A stretch of DNA of 64,000 nt. Origin: Aquarana catesbeiana. Its lineage: Eukaryota; Chordata; Amphibia; Anura; Ranidae. Positions 50,601 to 53,758 of the stretch are shown here, piece after piece. The translations under genes and the position numbers were made by a program. Location: positions 96,348,110-96,412,109 of the forward strand of contig NC_133325.1 of the NCBI RefSeq assembly GCF_042186555.1, written 5' to 3'. Position 1 is the stretch's first letter. Each line of letters opens with the position of its first letter. The notes beneath the pieces are model-generated. The model saw only the letters and a program-made list of their open reading frames with translations. It was not told where the DNA came from and made no database searches.

Positions 50601-53456
50601 GCCACAATGTCGCAGTCATGATAAAAATAGCAGATCGTCGCCATTACTAACAAAACAAAATTTATAATAAAAAAATGCCATAAATCTATCCCCTATTTTG
50701 TAGACGCGATAACTTTTGCGCAAACCAATCAATTTAGGCTTATTGCAATTTTTTTTTTTACCATGTAGAAGAATACATATCGGCATAAACTGAGGAAGAA
50801 ATTCGTTTTTTAAAATATTTTTTGGGGATATTTATTATAGCAAAAAGTAAAAAAATATTGCTTTTTGTTCAAAATTGTCGCTCTTTTTTTGTTTATAGCA
50901 CAAAAAATAAAAACCGCAGAGGTGATCAAATACCACCAAAAGAAAGCTCCATTTGTGGGGGAAAAAAGGACGTCAATTGTTTGTACAACATCGCACGACC
51001 GCGCAATCGTCAGTTAAAGCGACGCAGTGCCGTATCACAAAAAAAGGGCTTGGTCAGGAAAGGGGTTAATCCTTCCGGGGCTGAAGTGGTTAAGGGGATT
51101 CACCTTCTCTTAATTGTCCTGTTTACCATTCTTATTGAAAATGAAATTAAAGAAAAGTAATACTGGGGAAATCTTCCAATGATGGGATACTAGTGACCTG
51201 GGGGTCCCCAAGGGATTCCCCCTAGTTTGGAGGGATTTCCTCTCACTTCCTGTCTTGGCTATGGGACAGGAAGTAAAAGGGAAATCCCCCCAATGGGACA
51301 CAGGTGGCAAAAATAAAGTAAACTGACAGGGGTTAAGACCCTCCCTTACTCTATCCAAAGTGAAAAAAAGTTTTGCACATAGTTCTACTTTAATTGAACA
51401 CTCTGATGTTAGAGGCTGATTGACTACCTGAGATTGTGCGCTCTCCAGTTTTAGTAAATCAACCCCAAACTGTTATATACCCTAAGACACCCCATCAACC
51501 CTCCCCACCCACACTTCTTATCTTCTCCTCCTTCCCCTGAGATCCCACTCTAATCTGCTAACCCCATTTGAGCAGCTATGTGCTGATTCTGACCCCATCT
51601 GTCACTCTTTGCAAATCTTGCATGGCCGCCTTTTCTCCCCACAACAAGGAAATATAGCATCCTTCCTGTGGGAAGAGGATTTACAACAATCCTTCATTGA
51701 AGATCAGTGTCAGAAAATACTGCACATCTCCTTTAAATCCCTGATATGTTCCAAATATCACGAGACCAAATATAAACAATTTTCAAGATGGTACAGGACT
51801 CCTGCTGTACTTCACATATTTTACCGTAACATAGACATGCTACTGGAGATGTAACTTAGAAAAGACATACTTATACATATGTTTTGGGTCCTGCCCAAAA
51901 TGGCTGCCCCTCGTGAAAACGTTTAGAACTACAGTATATCTCAAAAATTTATGGATTATGTACTTCTGGAAGACCCATCTCTTTGTCTCTTGCACAATTC
52001 CAACATCCTTTCGAGAACTTATTGGCAGTTGTTCCTTTGCCACCTTTTTTATACAGGGAAAGCTTGCATCCCACTGAAAAAGGAAGAATCTGTCACCTCC
52101 ATACACCTATGTCTAAACAAAGTGTAAAAAAAATCAGGAAGCATGAAATTAACCTTAAAACTTGGTTCTATTGGGTAGACATCTCCTTCTCAGAAGAGGA
52201 GAAGGCAAGGCTGTGGATAAGGGGAACCACCAGTCCTCCTTTACATTGCCCAGGCCAGCAGGGGGGCCCAGGCAGCAGGGTTACCTGGATGTGGGCAGGA
52301 AGGGTGATCAGCATGGCAGGGGGGCAATTACTGGAACCACTGTATGGATCTCTTTTCAGCAGTTGAAAGCTAGCTCTTTCTTCTCTCCCTCCCACCAGCT
52401 TTCAGCTGCTGCAGAGAGAGCCATACAGGGATCTGTTCCAGTAATTGCCTTCTCTGCCGCAACAATCACACTCCTTGTGAACCATACATTCCTTCCTGCT
52501 GTCCAGGCCCCCTGTGTTCCCCCTCACCCCTGTGGTGCTGCTGGCCTCCCTCCTCTACTTCCTGCCGGCAGCTGTAAGCACACAATAGGATATTTTAGGA
52601 TGGAGAGTAGAGGAAGGGTAAATGTCATATTTAACCAGCCTCTTCCTTTCCTGAATGAACACACAGTGATTGGTACTGATCACTCACTATGTTCATTCAT
52701 AACTGAAGCATAGTAAATCATGCTTACATGGGTGGGGAGGCCCTGTCAGGTTGGCTGTAAGGGGCCCTGTGGTTTCTAACAACAGCCCTGGGGGAAGGCC
52801 CTGTTAGGAACATCCTGTTCATAAAGCTTTCGTTAGCTGACTTTTGTAGTTTGTTAAAGCACTGTGTATCAGAAAAAAAAAAAAAAAAGTCTTCCATTTT
52901 TTTCCCCATAAAATCTTGTATTCAATTTTTTCCATCCTTTTTGATTCTCAATTGCTTTCTGTCATCCAGAATTGGCTGCACATCGTTGCCCTGGGCGGCT
53001 TTGCTGATAATGACAGTGAATCATGCATGTGCAACGTATGTGGACAGGGATACTTGTAGGCTCTGTACCTTTGAAATTACATTACCGTGTTGACGCTTAA
53101 ATTAAATTTTAGCATTTAGATTTAGATATGATTTTTATAGTGAGGATTATTGGAATAAAAATAGCTCCTTTTCAGTGATACAGTAGAGGTTGGTCTATAC
53201 GTGAAGATTCAGGACCATCTTCAATTGCAGTAGAAGGAAAAAATTCTAGTTGACTTGAACGCCATATGCTAGTTATTGTATTCAATTATTAAAAATGCAT
53301 TGCTAATTAACTAGAAGTCCAGTTTAACATCTTTCTTACCTTTGGAAGTCGTACTTCTTTCATGACGTAGTTGTGATTAGTGTTTTGGTGGCAAACTAAA
53401 ATTGCTCTTCCGAATGATCCCTCTCCAATAACATTGAGAATCTTGTAGTGCTCCAT
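7643..53456 (-). CDS. NEK3: NEK3, NIMA-related serine/threonine kinase (13 exons placed)
   Basis: Spliced coding span. Exons, as plus-strand intervals: 53340-53456, 49455-49548, 46400-46497, 43880-43963, 42291-42358, 40395-40481, 28753-28807, 23406-23606, 14347-14437, 11261-11386, 9528-9662, 8153-8282, 7643-7715. All junctions are GT-AG and phases agree. The first eight give 268 residues of complete kinase domain: glycine loop GEGSFG (11-16), lysine 33, HRDIKSK, GDFGSAR, GTPYYVPPE, SDIWSLG. The last five give 184 residues ending in an acidic segment (DFEEEDMDTDWLSELK), a signature of NEK3 rather than NEK1 or NEK5. NEK kinases phosphorylate Ser/Thr substrates; mammalian NEK3 is linked to prolactin-receptor/VAV signalling and microtubule regulation. 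Human NEK3 has about 506 residues; a linker exon of about 50 residues is not found between 23406 and 14437. Introns are packed with transposons. Confidence 0.93.
8153..8282 (-). CDS. NEK3: NEK3 exon (C-terminal acidic region)
   Basis: Acceptor TACAATAG precedes 8282 and donor GTAAGTT follows 8153. Encodes EECLKGPLS and DPERLQSRSDDEDT, matching the NEK3 FLKGPLS and DPERLE motifs. Phase 1 in, phase 2 out. Confidence 0.92.
8283..9527. other. NEK3 intron
   Basis: Contains a GC-richer segment at about 9020-9290 that resembles an interspersed frog repeat (ATCCTCCTCTTCTTAG... GCTGCTCTTGGGCAG). No further exon seen. The open frame at 9029-9340 has no recognisable domain. Confidence 0.5.
9528..9662 (-). 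CDS. NEK3: NEK3 exon (tail repeat motif 2)
   Basis: Acceptor ATGTAG precedes 9662; donor GTAAGTA follows 9528. Encodes KKWKKETPESLLNILNNADL and FKTYTIYR, matching the NEK3 segment with KETPDTLLNILKNADL. The K-W-KKE-P pattern repeats the one in the previous exon. Confidence 0.93.
9663..10055. other. NEK3 intron, nothing recognised
   Basis: Between the exon at 9528-9662 and the fold-back element at 10056. No exon or clear element. Confidence 0.5.
10056..10350 (+). mobile_element. Fold-back element with hammerhead-like core
   Basis: The arms, about 46 bp, are near-perfect inverted copies (10056-10101 and 10303-10350, CAAAGGCTCCACATAGTG...). The right arm contains AATAAA at 10310-10315. Between the arms lies a hammerhead-like motif at 10137-10181. 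No protein is encoded. Same architecture as the units at 12087-12558 and 16092-16430. Confidence 0.65.
10137..10181 (+). ncRNA. Hammerhead-ribozyme-like motif (degenerate core)
   Basis: Helix TCTGC (10137-10141) pairs with GCAGA (10177-10181). A perfect 5-bp stem CGTCA/TGACG with a TTTG loop (10152-10165) is followed by GAAA and ACGCAT. The first core strand reads CAGAACGA instead of CTGANGA, so this copy is probably inactive. Confidence 0.35.
10351..11260. other. NEK3 intron, unassigned
   Basis: A 25-bp block at 11169-11193 repeats the one at 10118-10142 (AGCAGAGAAAAATCAGGTCT then TCTGCC), suggesting relatedness to the fold-back element. A T-run lies at about 10735-10750. No exon seen. Confidence 0.5.
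11261..11386 (-). CDS. NEK3: NEK3 exon (tail repeat motif 1)
   Basis: Acceptor TTTTCATTCAG precedes 11386; donor GTGAGT follows 11261. Encodes RRQQWKKEPTDTVVNVLKDA and TSLTSSIESN, aligning with human NEK3 HRRQWEK and LTALENASILTSS. Phase 1 in and out. Confidence 0.92.
11387..12086. other. NEK3 intron, unassigned
   Basis: Contains a MITE-like segment at about 11540-11715 (ATTCACACGAGCC to CACCAGAGTGAATGA, short inverted ends CATTCAC/GTGAATG). No exon seen. Confidence 0.4.
12087..12558 (-). mobile_element. Fold-back element with hammerhead-like core
   Basis: Arms of about 145 bp are imperfect inverted copies: 12087-12228 and 12388-12558 (AGAACACAGAGGGCGCATAG against CTATGTGCCCTCTGTG). The left arm read on the minus strand carries AATAAA at 12139-12144, and a hammerhead-like motif lies on the minus strand at 12253-12290. 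No protein is encoded. Confidence 0.7.
12253..12290 (-). ncRNA. Hammerhead-ribozyme-like motif
   Basis: On the minus strand: GGCT, then CTGAAGA (12280-12286, exact CTGANGA), a stem AGAGG/CCTTT with a GAAA loop, then AAACGTGTT and AGCC. GGCT and AGCC pair perfectly as stem I. The second core strand is TAAA rather than GAAA, one substitution from consensus. ACGTGT is close to the palindrome ACGCGT. This is the best-preserved stem I among the copies. Confidence 0.5.
12559..13330. other. NEK3 intron, unassigned
   Basis: No exon. AGCGAAGCGCTGG at 12822-12834 is a small palindrome. GC-poor with short A runs near 12955-12970. Confidence 0.45.
13331..13720 (+). mobile_element. L1-type ORF2 C-terminal fragment
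   Basis: The frame from about 13359 encodes a segment resembling the region of L1/Tx1-type ORF2 downstream of the RT (HLVSNGDLKQFDMLRDEFGL, then SLFFRYLLEHN), and a second frame from 13553 continues with RWEENVG. The change of frame shows decay. It is a short isolated fragment with no 3' tail seen. Confidence 0.6.
13721..14346. other. NEK3 intron, low complexity
   Basis: An (ATT)n run lies at 13833-13853, T-run at 13890-13900 and A/T-rich sequence near 14045-14080. No element ends recognised. Confidence 0.5.
14347..14437 (-). CDS. NEK3: NEK3 exon (post-kinase linker)
   Basis: Acceptor TCATTAG precedes 14437; donor GTATAA follows 14347. Encodes TDDELFENFPQDELASVIQH and INEPSAPLED, which aligns loosely with the human NEK3 stretch around TDLESINENL. 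Starts in phase 0 and leaves one base for the next exon. Less conserved than the flanking exons, so slightly less certain. Confidence 0.78.
14438..14924. other. NEK3 intron, searched for missing exon
   Basis: No sequence resembling the expected NEK3 linker was found on the minus strand. An A-run lies at 14852-14864. Confidence 0.4.
16092..16430 (-). mobile_element. Fold-back element with perfect 15-bp target duplication
   Basis: ATCCTCTGGTGGAAG is present at 16077-16091 and 16431-16445, exactly flanking 339 bp. Within it, 16187-16305 and 16312-16430 are near-perfect inverted copies (about 119 bp each) around a 6-bp centre. The left 95 bp are single copy. Both arms carry GAAA(T/C)GC(A/G) and an AATAAA-like signal (TTTATT at 16235-16240 on plus). 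A target duplication of this length points to target-primed insertion rather than cut-and-paste. Confidence 0.8.
16277..16338. ncRNA. Hammerhead-like motif, head-to-head pair (degenerate)
   Basis: Plus strand: GGCC-TTATA-GGCT hairpin, GAAA at 16329-16332, then ACGCGTC at 16332-16338; ACGCGT is a perfect palindrome. The minus strand carries the mirror copy with GAAATGCATC. The CTGANGA strand is degenerate in both, so ribozyme activity is unlikely here. Confidence 0.3.
16720..17133. mobile_element. Harbinger-like MITE, second family
   Basis: Inverted ends TGCCGCGTGCACAC and GTGTACGCGGCA bound 414 bp. The flanks read TAA (16717-16719) and TGA (17134-17136), a probably mutated TAA duplication. 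The interior has repeated GTCCG/CGGAC and GTCGGA motifs in both orientations. Non-autonomous; inserted in the DIRS remnant. Confidence 0.75.
17346..17390. repeat. CA-rich microsatellite
   Basis: Imperfect (CA)n with TACA variants. Confidence 0.8.
17391..17740. other. Intron with a hAT-like terminus and hairpin
   Basis: CAGTGGCGTAGCGTGGGTT at 17611-17629 resembles the end of hAT-type elements. It forms a hairpin with the preceding AACCCCGCTACGC. A C-run follows at about 17665-17673. The opposite end was not found. Confidence 0.4.
17741..18894. repeat. Minisatellite of 17-bp and 5-bp units
   Basis: About 1.15 kb of CTGTCCACTATACTACA and CTGACCACTATACTACA units (17 bp) interspersed with extra CTACA/CTATA pentamers, giving 17/22-bp periods. 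Variants are GTCC/GACC/AACC and ACCACCA/ACCACTA. No other sequence interrupts the array. It has no long open frame with a plausible start. Confidence 0.9.
19410..20467 (+). pseudogene. Ngaro-like reverse transcriptase
   Basis: One frame is open from about 19410 to 20467. It contains the upstream conserved segment RGFIIGPF...WRVSPIG, then DISDAFKLLP, and the catalytic-site motif YLDD at about 19913-19924. It has the length and motif order of a Ngaro RT palm/fingers. It ends before RNase H because the frame changes near 20410-20467. The start is not a convincing ATG; the frame is open upstream of it. Broken copy, as the rest of the element is interrupted. Confidence 0.85.
20470..20754 (+). pseudogene. 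Ngaro-like RNase H domain
   Basis: Encodes FATDNKATPDIINK and a C-terminal AADALSRF, matching the RNase H motifs of DIRS-order elements (TDN and AD.LSR). In a different frame from the RT block; stops at about 20752. Confidence 0.8.
20805..21545 (+). pseudogene. Ngaro-like tyrosine recombinase, N-terminal part
   Basis: N-terminal SAM-like segment (QLINQSLSHNMLKAYHTAWN) followed, in another frame, by the catalytic-domain start with LRPNEFT, which holds the first catalytic arginine. A stop near 21030 and the frame change show decay. The block is cut at 21545 by the solo-LTR-like insertion. Confidence 0.8.
21546..22609 (-). mobile_element. Solo-LTR-like insertion in Ngaro recombinase
   Basis: The unit begins TGTAGCAC and ends AGCGCTACA, TG...CA inverted ends, and is flanked by TACG at 21542-21545 and 22610-22613. 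Its ends match those of the element at 44247-45198. On the minus strand it has AATAAAG (TTTATT on plus near 21693-21698), where a polyadenylation signal would lie in an LTR oriented minus. Removing it puts the two halves of the recombinase reading frame back in register, confirming an insertion. No coding capacity recognised. LTR class is not resolved; a 4-bp duplication fits Gypsy-type elements. Confidence 0.75.
22614..22808 (+). pseudogene. Ngaro-like tyrosine recombinase, C-terminal part
   Basis: Contains HSFRIGAASAASQHGVPDHI, the HxxR region, and after a frame change ARYIPNP with the presumed catalytic tyrosine. Ends at a TGA near 22806. Confidence 0.85.
22809..23405. other. NEK3 intron, searched for missing exon
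   Basis: Contains a dispersed repeat with CTTCCTG/CAGGAAG motifs at about 22970-23340, related to sequence at 51140-51330 and 61490-61745. No NEK3 exon was identified on the minus strand. Confidence 0.45.
23406..23606 (-). CDS. NEK3: NEK3 exon 8 (kinase C-lobe end)
   Basis: Acceptor CAAG precedes 23606; donor GTAAA follows 23406. Encodes FQAGSWKNLILKICHG, PLPSQYSYEL and RQRPSAN, the C-lobe end including the conserved arginine. Ends in phase 0 after a segment similar to human LLSRGIVARLVQK. Confidence 0.96.
23607..23939. other. NEK3 intron, unassigned
   Basis: No element ends or exons recognised. Confidence 0.45.
23940..24990 (+). mobile_element. CR1/Rex1-like LINE, 5'-truncated 3' end
   Basis: Starts inside the reverse-transcriptase domain and includes the full C-terminal region. 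The tail GGACTTGTGTC(T)nCAACCTCACC is followed by short ATGTAACTAT repeats, a microsatellite-like 3' end typical of this group. The insert is in NEK3 intron sequence, antisense to NEK3. Confidence 0.85.
23987..24898 (+). pseudogene. CR1/Rex1-like reverse transcriptase C-terminus
   Basis: A 303-codon frame. It carries GSVLGPILFNLFINDL, the catalytic-site motif as FGDD at residues 32-35 (FADD is usual, so the alanine is replaced by glycine), and a conserved C-terminal region ending KHLNDRNIQGY. The N-terminal endonuclease and first RT motifs are missing by 5' truncation, so this is a dead copy although the frame is open. Confidence 0.88.
25170..25650. repeat. AT-rich tandem repeat, about 120-bp unit
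   Basis: GTGATAAAGTGCACTAATTC and its variants recur near 25258, 25389, 25507 and 25628, spaced about 118-131 bp, each with a poly-A tract and an AATATGCGATAATATG motif. About four units. Confidence 0.8.
25700..26290. mobile_element. Frog-type DNA repeat starting AACCACTTCCGGACC
   Basis: Begins with the recurring AACCACTTCCGGACCGCC terminus. Contains a palindrome around 26120-26165 (ATGAGATATGAGGTC, GACCCCATATCTCAT). The other end is not defined. Superfamily unresolved. Confidence 0.45.
26578..26647. repeat. Poly-A / (CA)n / poly-A microsatellite
   Basis: A-run at about 26580-26600, CACACA run at 26601-26634 and A-run to 26647. Confidence 0.95.
26648..27277. other. NEK3 intron, unassigned
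   Basis: Contains GC-richer sequence at 26715-26820 likely from an interspersed repeat. GCATACTAGCTCATTATG at 26673-26696 forms a palindrome with its neighbour CATAATGAGCTAGTATGC. No exon recognised. Confidence 0.4.
27278..28654 (-). mobile_element. Tc1-like transposon, internally deleted
   Basis: Ends CAGTTGTGCTCATAAG and its complement, flanked by TA at 27276-27277 and 28655-28656. The inverted repeats are long, about 205 bp (27278-27483 and 28440-28654). The transposase is on the minus strand and is deleted in the middle, so the unit is 1,377 bp instead of about 1.6 kb. TA duplication and transposase identify Tc1/mariner. Confidence 0.93.
27560..28169 (-). pseudogene. Tc1-like transposase, internal deletion
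   Basis: Minus strand. N-terminal paired-like DNA-binding domain (SSVQTLIKKW, GRPTKIS) then the catalytic domain start WHKVIWSDETKI with the first aspartate. A stop follows, then the frame jumps to a segment ending in LEWPSQSPDLN and E, so the middle of the catalytic domain, including the second aspartate, is lost or scrambled. Non-functional. Confidence 0.88.
28753..28807 (-). CDS. NEK3: NEK3 exon 7 (kinase domain)
   Basis: Acceptor TTGTTTTAG precedes 28807; donor GTAAGT follows 28753. Encodes SDIWSLGCVLYEICTLKHP, the kinase subdomain IX helix. Begins with a split serine codon. Confidence 0.95.
28808..30593. other. NEK3 intron, unassigned with low-complexity stretches
   Basis: A repeat-like block at 29545-29855 (ACTCACCTGTTCAGGAATCC) ends in C and A runs; A-rich stretch at 29958-30030. 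No exon recognised. Open frames at 28936-29211 and 29567-29845 have no domain. Confidence 0.45.
30771..31698 (+). promoter_or_regulatory. L1 5' UTR
   Basis: GC-richer region preceding ORF1, with the internal promoter expected for L1. Promoter motifs were not identified individually. Contains a T-run at 31594-31620. Confidence 0.6.
31699..32802 (+). CDS. L1 ORF1 protein
   Basis: 367 codons, ATG to TAA, intact. A low-complexity N-terminus is followed by a coiled coil (about residues 137-205: heptads with MKDIKEEL, VTEIEGRISLLEDDL), then an RRM-like domain starting DNVRIVGLPEK (about 207-300) with IERAHRV and ALLLKFLNYKDK, and a C-terminal domain ending LRVNALGG...ESPERARAWLEEKK. This is the trimeric nucleic-acid chaperone layout of L1 ORF1p. 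Typical length is 340-370 residues. It forms ribonucleoprotein particles with the L1 RNA. The upstream context is poly-T and a GC-rich 5' UTR. No break was seen. Confidence 0.93.
   Translation: MSTRRKGDEQTNAESMGSHSLRSAKEKDKGGVSLVAGATAAAVAATAKLERLVNISDHTPTKGGQQIQSKTASDRKSLGQMNTLLNSTTTKNPSNKDASMVGKTTETSNTQIHAMEGEPTLKEILTAVNACKQSLSNMADQMKDIKEELAHVSQDLKKMAERVTEIEGRISLLEDDLNPMKQELKAQKDQIKRLMEKFDEMENRLRRDNVRIVGLPEKSEGSDPTGFMEKWLIETFGVETFSQQFSIERAHRVPFRPPAQSSPPRALLLKFLNYKDKVTLLRRARERRNLYYNGAKISMYPDFSPELQKRRMEFLGIKRSLQMYDITYALLYPARLRVNALGGSQIFESPERARAWLEEKKDQLMPK
32803..33502. other. L1 inter-ORF spacer, G-rich
   Basis: Contains runs of G (32850-32960 and 33035-33080) that could form G-quadruplexes, and a T-run at 33376-33410. 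Open frames in it are low complexity. Confidence 0.7.
33503..35212 (+). pseudogene. L1 ORF2, 5' half: endonuclease and RT start
   Basis: 569 codons from ATG. The apurinic endonuclease domain shows GSWNVRGLGS, QETHL, VVGDFNMVLD and SDHSPL; then a spacer and the RT start (HKEGKDPLDP, SYRPISLL). The frame shifts near 35180 and ends at TGA (35210). The second part, in another frame, continues at 35209-37221. One base seems missing relative to the register of the second part. L1 ORF2 normally encodes about 1,250 residues in one frame, so the two parts together have normal length. Functional only if the shift is a sequencing artefact. Confidence 0.9.
35209..37221 (+). pseudogene. L1 ORF2, 3' half: RT core and C-terminal domain
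   Basis: 670 codons to TAG. RT motifs: LLLDVVKAFDSVEW, RQGCPLSPMIFALAMEPLA, and YADD (about residues 126-129). The C-terminal domain has a zinc-knuckle-like CPRCQDEGDLLHMLWKC near residues 541-557, as in L1 ORF2. The register differs from the first part by one base. ATG at 35209 is internal to the protein and not a natural start. Confidence 0.92.
37222..37502 (+). terminator. L1 3' UTR, G-rich tract and A-tail
   Basis: A G-rich polypurine tract at about 37285-37340, AATAAA at 37477-37482, then the A-rich tail before the target duplication. Confidence 0.8.
38361..38680. mobile_element. MITE with about 100-bp inverted arms
   Basis: Arms 38361-38459 and 38581-38680 are inverted copies around a GC-rich core (CTATTTCTACCTGAATTCAC; GTGAATTCAGGTAGAAATAG). 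Poly-A/T tracts occur at mirrored positions. No transposase. Confidence 0.8.
38683..38948. mobile_element. MITE, AGGCTGGG family, copy 1
   Basis: Ends AGGCTGGG and CCCAGCCT, 266 bp. Internal GCGAATTGGATGCGGATTTT is shared with the copy at 59190-59451. No protein is encoded. Confidence 0.75.
38960..39066. repeat. G-rich short tandem repeat
   Basis: Units of about 45 bp: GGGTGGGATTGGTAATAGCT and AACAGGCAGGGAGGGG. Potential G-quadruplex. Confidence 0.7.
39067..40394. other. NEK3 intron, unassigned
   Basis: The start is a repeat-like block with inverted GACCACGGTGTC and CCGTGGTC. The rest has no recognised element or exon. Confidence 0.4.
40395..40481 (-). CDS. NEK3: NEK3 exon 6 (activation segment end)
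   Basis: Acceptor TTTTTGGTCAG precedes 40481; donor GTAAGTG follows 40395. Encodes ACTYVGTPYYVPPEIWEN, the APE-equivalent motif PPE and the conserved GT that positions the activation loop. Confidence 0.96.
40940..41919 (+). pseudogene. Tc1-like transposase, frameshifted, DD34D
   Basis: The frame from about 40940 gives the HTH domain (VAQDVGCSQSAVSKTW, GRPRKTS) and the catalytic start VIFSDES. The frame then shifts near 41555 by what looks like one missing base; the second frame (41560-41919) continues with YQDDN and NSPDLNPIDNLW to a stop. The spacing of the second and third acidic residues is 34, but the third is aspartate (NPID) where Tc1 elements have glutamate (NPIE). The early N-terminus is lost. 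Confidence 0.88.
40940..42213 (+). mobile_element. Tc1-like transposon, 5'-truncated
   Basis: The right end GATTCCATCATTTTTTGCCA...GGGGTTG is followed by TA at 42214-42215. The matching left end was not found, so the 5' part is missing. Internal GATTCCAT direct repeats lie near the right end, as in Tc1. The transposase on the plus strand is broken by a frameshift. Confidence 0.8.
42291..42358 (-). CDS. NEK3: NEK3 exon 5 (DFG exon)
   Basis: Acceptor CCATGCAG precedes 42358; donor GTATGTG follows 42291. Encodes NIFLTQTRTIKLGDFGSARI with the DFG motif. Confidence 0.96.
42445..42800. repeat. Palindromic repeat block
   Basis: Two palindromes: 42550-42602 (GATCTACCCGTCAAGCGCC / GGCGCCTGACGGGTAGATC) and 42647-42792 (CTCTCTCGTGTCATCACGC... 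to GACACGAGAGAG), the second with long arms. Starts with GGGATAGACTGGCCATCGGG, a common repeat start. Probably non-autonomous DNA elements. Confidence 0.65.
43205..43470. mobile_element. MITE fragment with GTGTGAACTTAGCTT end
   Basis: The right side CACACTAGTGTGAACTTAGC resembles the ends of the GTTCACA...TGTGAAC families at 38683 and 46812. The left end was not defined. Confidence 0.35.
43880..43963 (-). CDS. NEK3: NEK3 exon 4 (catalytic loop)
   Basis: Acceptor GTCTCCTGCAG precedes 43963; donor GTGAGT follows 43880. Encodes ILQWFVQMCLAVQHIHEKRV and IHRDIKSK; HRD with the catalytic aspartate and lysine two residues later. Exactly 28 codons. Confidence 0.97.
43987..44001. repeat. (TA)n microsatellite
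   Basis: TATATA run. A second one lies at about 44156-44171. Confidence 0.9.
44247..45198 (-). mobile_element. Solo-LTR-like element, second copy
   Basis: Begins TGTAGCGC and ends GCGCTACA, flanked by TACA at 44243-44246 and 45199-45202. The first 40 bp align with the left end of the element at 21546. On minus, AATAAAG is near 44370-44376. No coding region recognised. Minus orientation inferred from that signal. Confidence 0.72.
45300..45970 (-). mobile_element. L1-type ORF2 C-terminal fragment
   Basis: On minus two frames carry a zinc-knuckle-like CGHPDANLLHAFWSCP and a downstream segment typical of the L1/Tx1 tail. Frameshifted and truncated. Confidence 0.6.
46400..46497 (-). CDS. NEK3: NEK3 exon 3 (hinge and N-lobe end)
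   Basis: Acceptor TTCTTGACAG precedes 46497; donor GTGAGTG follows 46400. Encodes ENGHLYIVMEYCEGGDLLAT and a segment like GKLFSEQ, matching vertebrate NEK hinge MEYCDGGDL. Confidence 0.97.
46812..47077. mobile_element. MITE with GCCTAGGTTCACA ends, copy 1
   Basis: Ends GCCTAGGTTCACA and TGTGAACCTAGGC. The interior has TTTGGCATGCGATTTGACAC and paired AAAGTAG motifs, shared with the copy at 56137-56425 in the opposite orientation. No transposase. Confidence 0.78.
47106..47554 (+). repeat. Gypsy-type 5' LTR
   Basis: TGTTAGGC... to ...TTCCTGACA, 449 bp. TATA-like TATTTAAAC at 47251-47259 and ATTAAA at about 47498 are spaced as in an LTR. It is followed directly by a PBS-like TTAGGCGAAGG and an ATG. 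No 3' LTR partner in the window. Confidence 0.65.
47568..48216 (+). pseudogene. Gypsy gag, partial and frameshifted
   Basis: ATG soon after the LTR. Three frames are needed to follow a gag-like protein: coiled-coil-like N-terminus (RLDEQDH), then MQTLLIHT and PVSQAIPA, then NAEGFSTRLEY, AFPTDRS, GFINSLLSDRTLAWANPLWE and a PEFVAF segment. Ends at about 48216 where the DNA repeat begins. No zinc knuckle, protease or RT follows, so only the 5' end of the element is present. Not functional. Confidence 0.72.
48217..48780 (+). mobile_element. 1-kb TTAACCACTT family, copy D (fragment)
   Basis: Shares with the copy at 57194-58485, in the same orientation, the TTATAATAAATA, CTCAGTTTAGGCCGATAT, GGTTTG(T/C)GCAAA, GGCGG(A/T)GATCTGC and AGGGGTTAA segments in order. 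Truncated at both ends; abuts the Gypsy gag fragment. Confidence 0.75.
48781..49454. other. NEK3 intron, unassigned
   Basis: A T-run lies at 49078-49088. A pyrimidine-rich block reads TTGCTCACACACTTAAGGTGG at 49088-49107. No exon seen. Confidence 0.4.
49455..49548 (-). CDS. NEK3: NEK3 exon 2 (alpha-C region)
   Basis: Acceptor TATGTTCTCAG precedes 49548; donor GTATAG follows 49455. Encodes QDSRQEAILLAKMKHPNIVK and FKESFE, with the conserved glutamate of helix C. Confidence 0.95.
50118..51093 (-). mobile_element. 1-kb TTAACCACTT family, copy B
   Basis: Reverse orientation relative to copy A. The right edge ends AAGTGGTTAA (51084-51093). Shared blocks: GGGGATATTTATTATAGC, AAACTGAGGAAGAAAT, GCAAACCAATCAA, GTTAAAGCGACGCAGTGCC. 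Left end has decayed to TTAACAATTTG. No protein. Confidence 0.78.
51094..51466. other. Right part of the outer MITE
   Basis: Contains a block with CTTCCTGTC motifs at 51235-51270, related to the repeats near 22980 and 61700. Confidence 0.4.
51480..52010 (+). mobile_element. L1-type ORF2 tail fragment
   Basis: The plus frame 51609-51854 carries a segment like HETKYKQFSRWYRTPAVLHI of L1/Tx1-type elements before the zinc-knuckle region. Truncated and with stops. Confidence 0.55.
52011..53339. other. NEK3 intron 1, unassigned
   Basis: Repeat-like GC-rich block at about 52240-52570, with inverted CAGCAGTTGAAAGC / GCTTTCAGCTGCTG near 52350-52410. A-run at 52869-52887. Open frame 52162-52713 has no recognisable domain. 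Confidence 0.4.
53340..53456 (-). CDS. NEK3: NEK3 exon 1 (start codon, glycine-rich loop)
   Basis: ATG at 53454-53456 (complement), preceded in the same exon by 5 nt of 5' UTR and an acceptor CTTTCCTGACAG ending at 53462, so a 5' noncoding exon exists upstream. Encodes MEHYKILNVIGEGSFGRAIL and a segment ending KEVRLPK; the KE(I/V)RLPK ending favours NEK3. Donor GTAAGAA follows 53340. Confidence 0.97.
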
Positions 53457-53461
53457 TATTA

Positions 53462-53758
53462 CTGTCAGGAAAGAAAGTATGTTATATTATCCTTCAAATT
53501 TTCAGATTCACTGTGCTTTGCATCTACTGTGTCCCAACATTCATAAGTGGTCTGGCTATAAATTATATGAAGAAGCTACTTCTCTCTAGCACATAATGGA
53601 CACCAAACATGGCCTTGTGCAAGGACGTGTTTAAGGCAGGGATAATGGGGCAGCTATCCCAGTTTAAATTCCCTTGTTCCTTGAAGTTTTAGGCCTGTGC
53701 TGTGTCCTGAATCCCAGCATTGCCACTGATCCTAGGATCCCTATAAGTAATGCTGTGC
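53462..53758. other. NEK3 5' UTR intron, unassigned
   Basis: No exon recognised. The noncoding first exon must lie upstream, its place unknown. Confidence 0.45.

Larger units (their letters stand above)
49932..51466. mobile_element. MITE with GGGGTTGATTTACTAAA ends, nested host
   Basis: Ends GGGGTTGATTTACTAAAACT and AGTTTTAGTAAATCAACCCC are inverted. The original short element was split by the 1-kb family copy at 50118-51093. No transposase. Confidence 0.75.

Noticed and set aside
52162..52713. 183-codon plus-strand open frame
   Set aside because: Longest unassigned frame in NEK3 intron 1, but GC-rich repeat sequence without a recognisable domain or splice support.
7643..53456. NEK1 or NEK5 instead of NEK3
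   Set aside because: Exon 1 ending KEVRLPK, the KKET.ESLLNIL tail repeat and the FLKGPLS-like, DPERL and acidic C-terminus fit NEK3; NEK1 and NEK5 have different tails and lack these.
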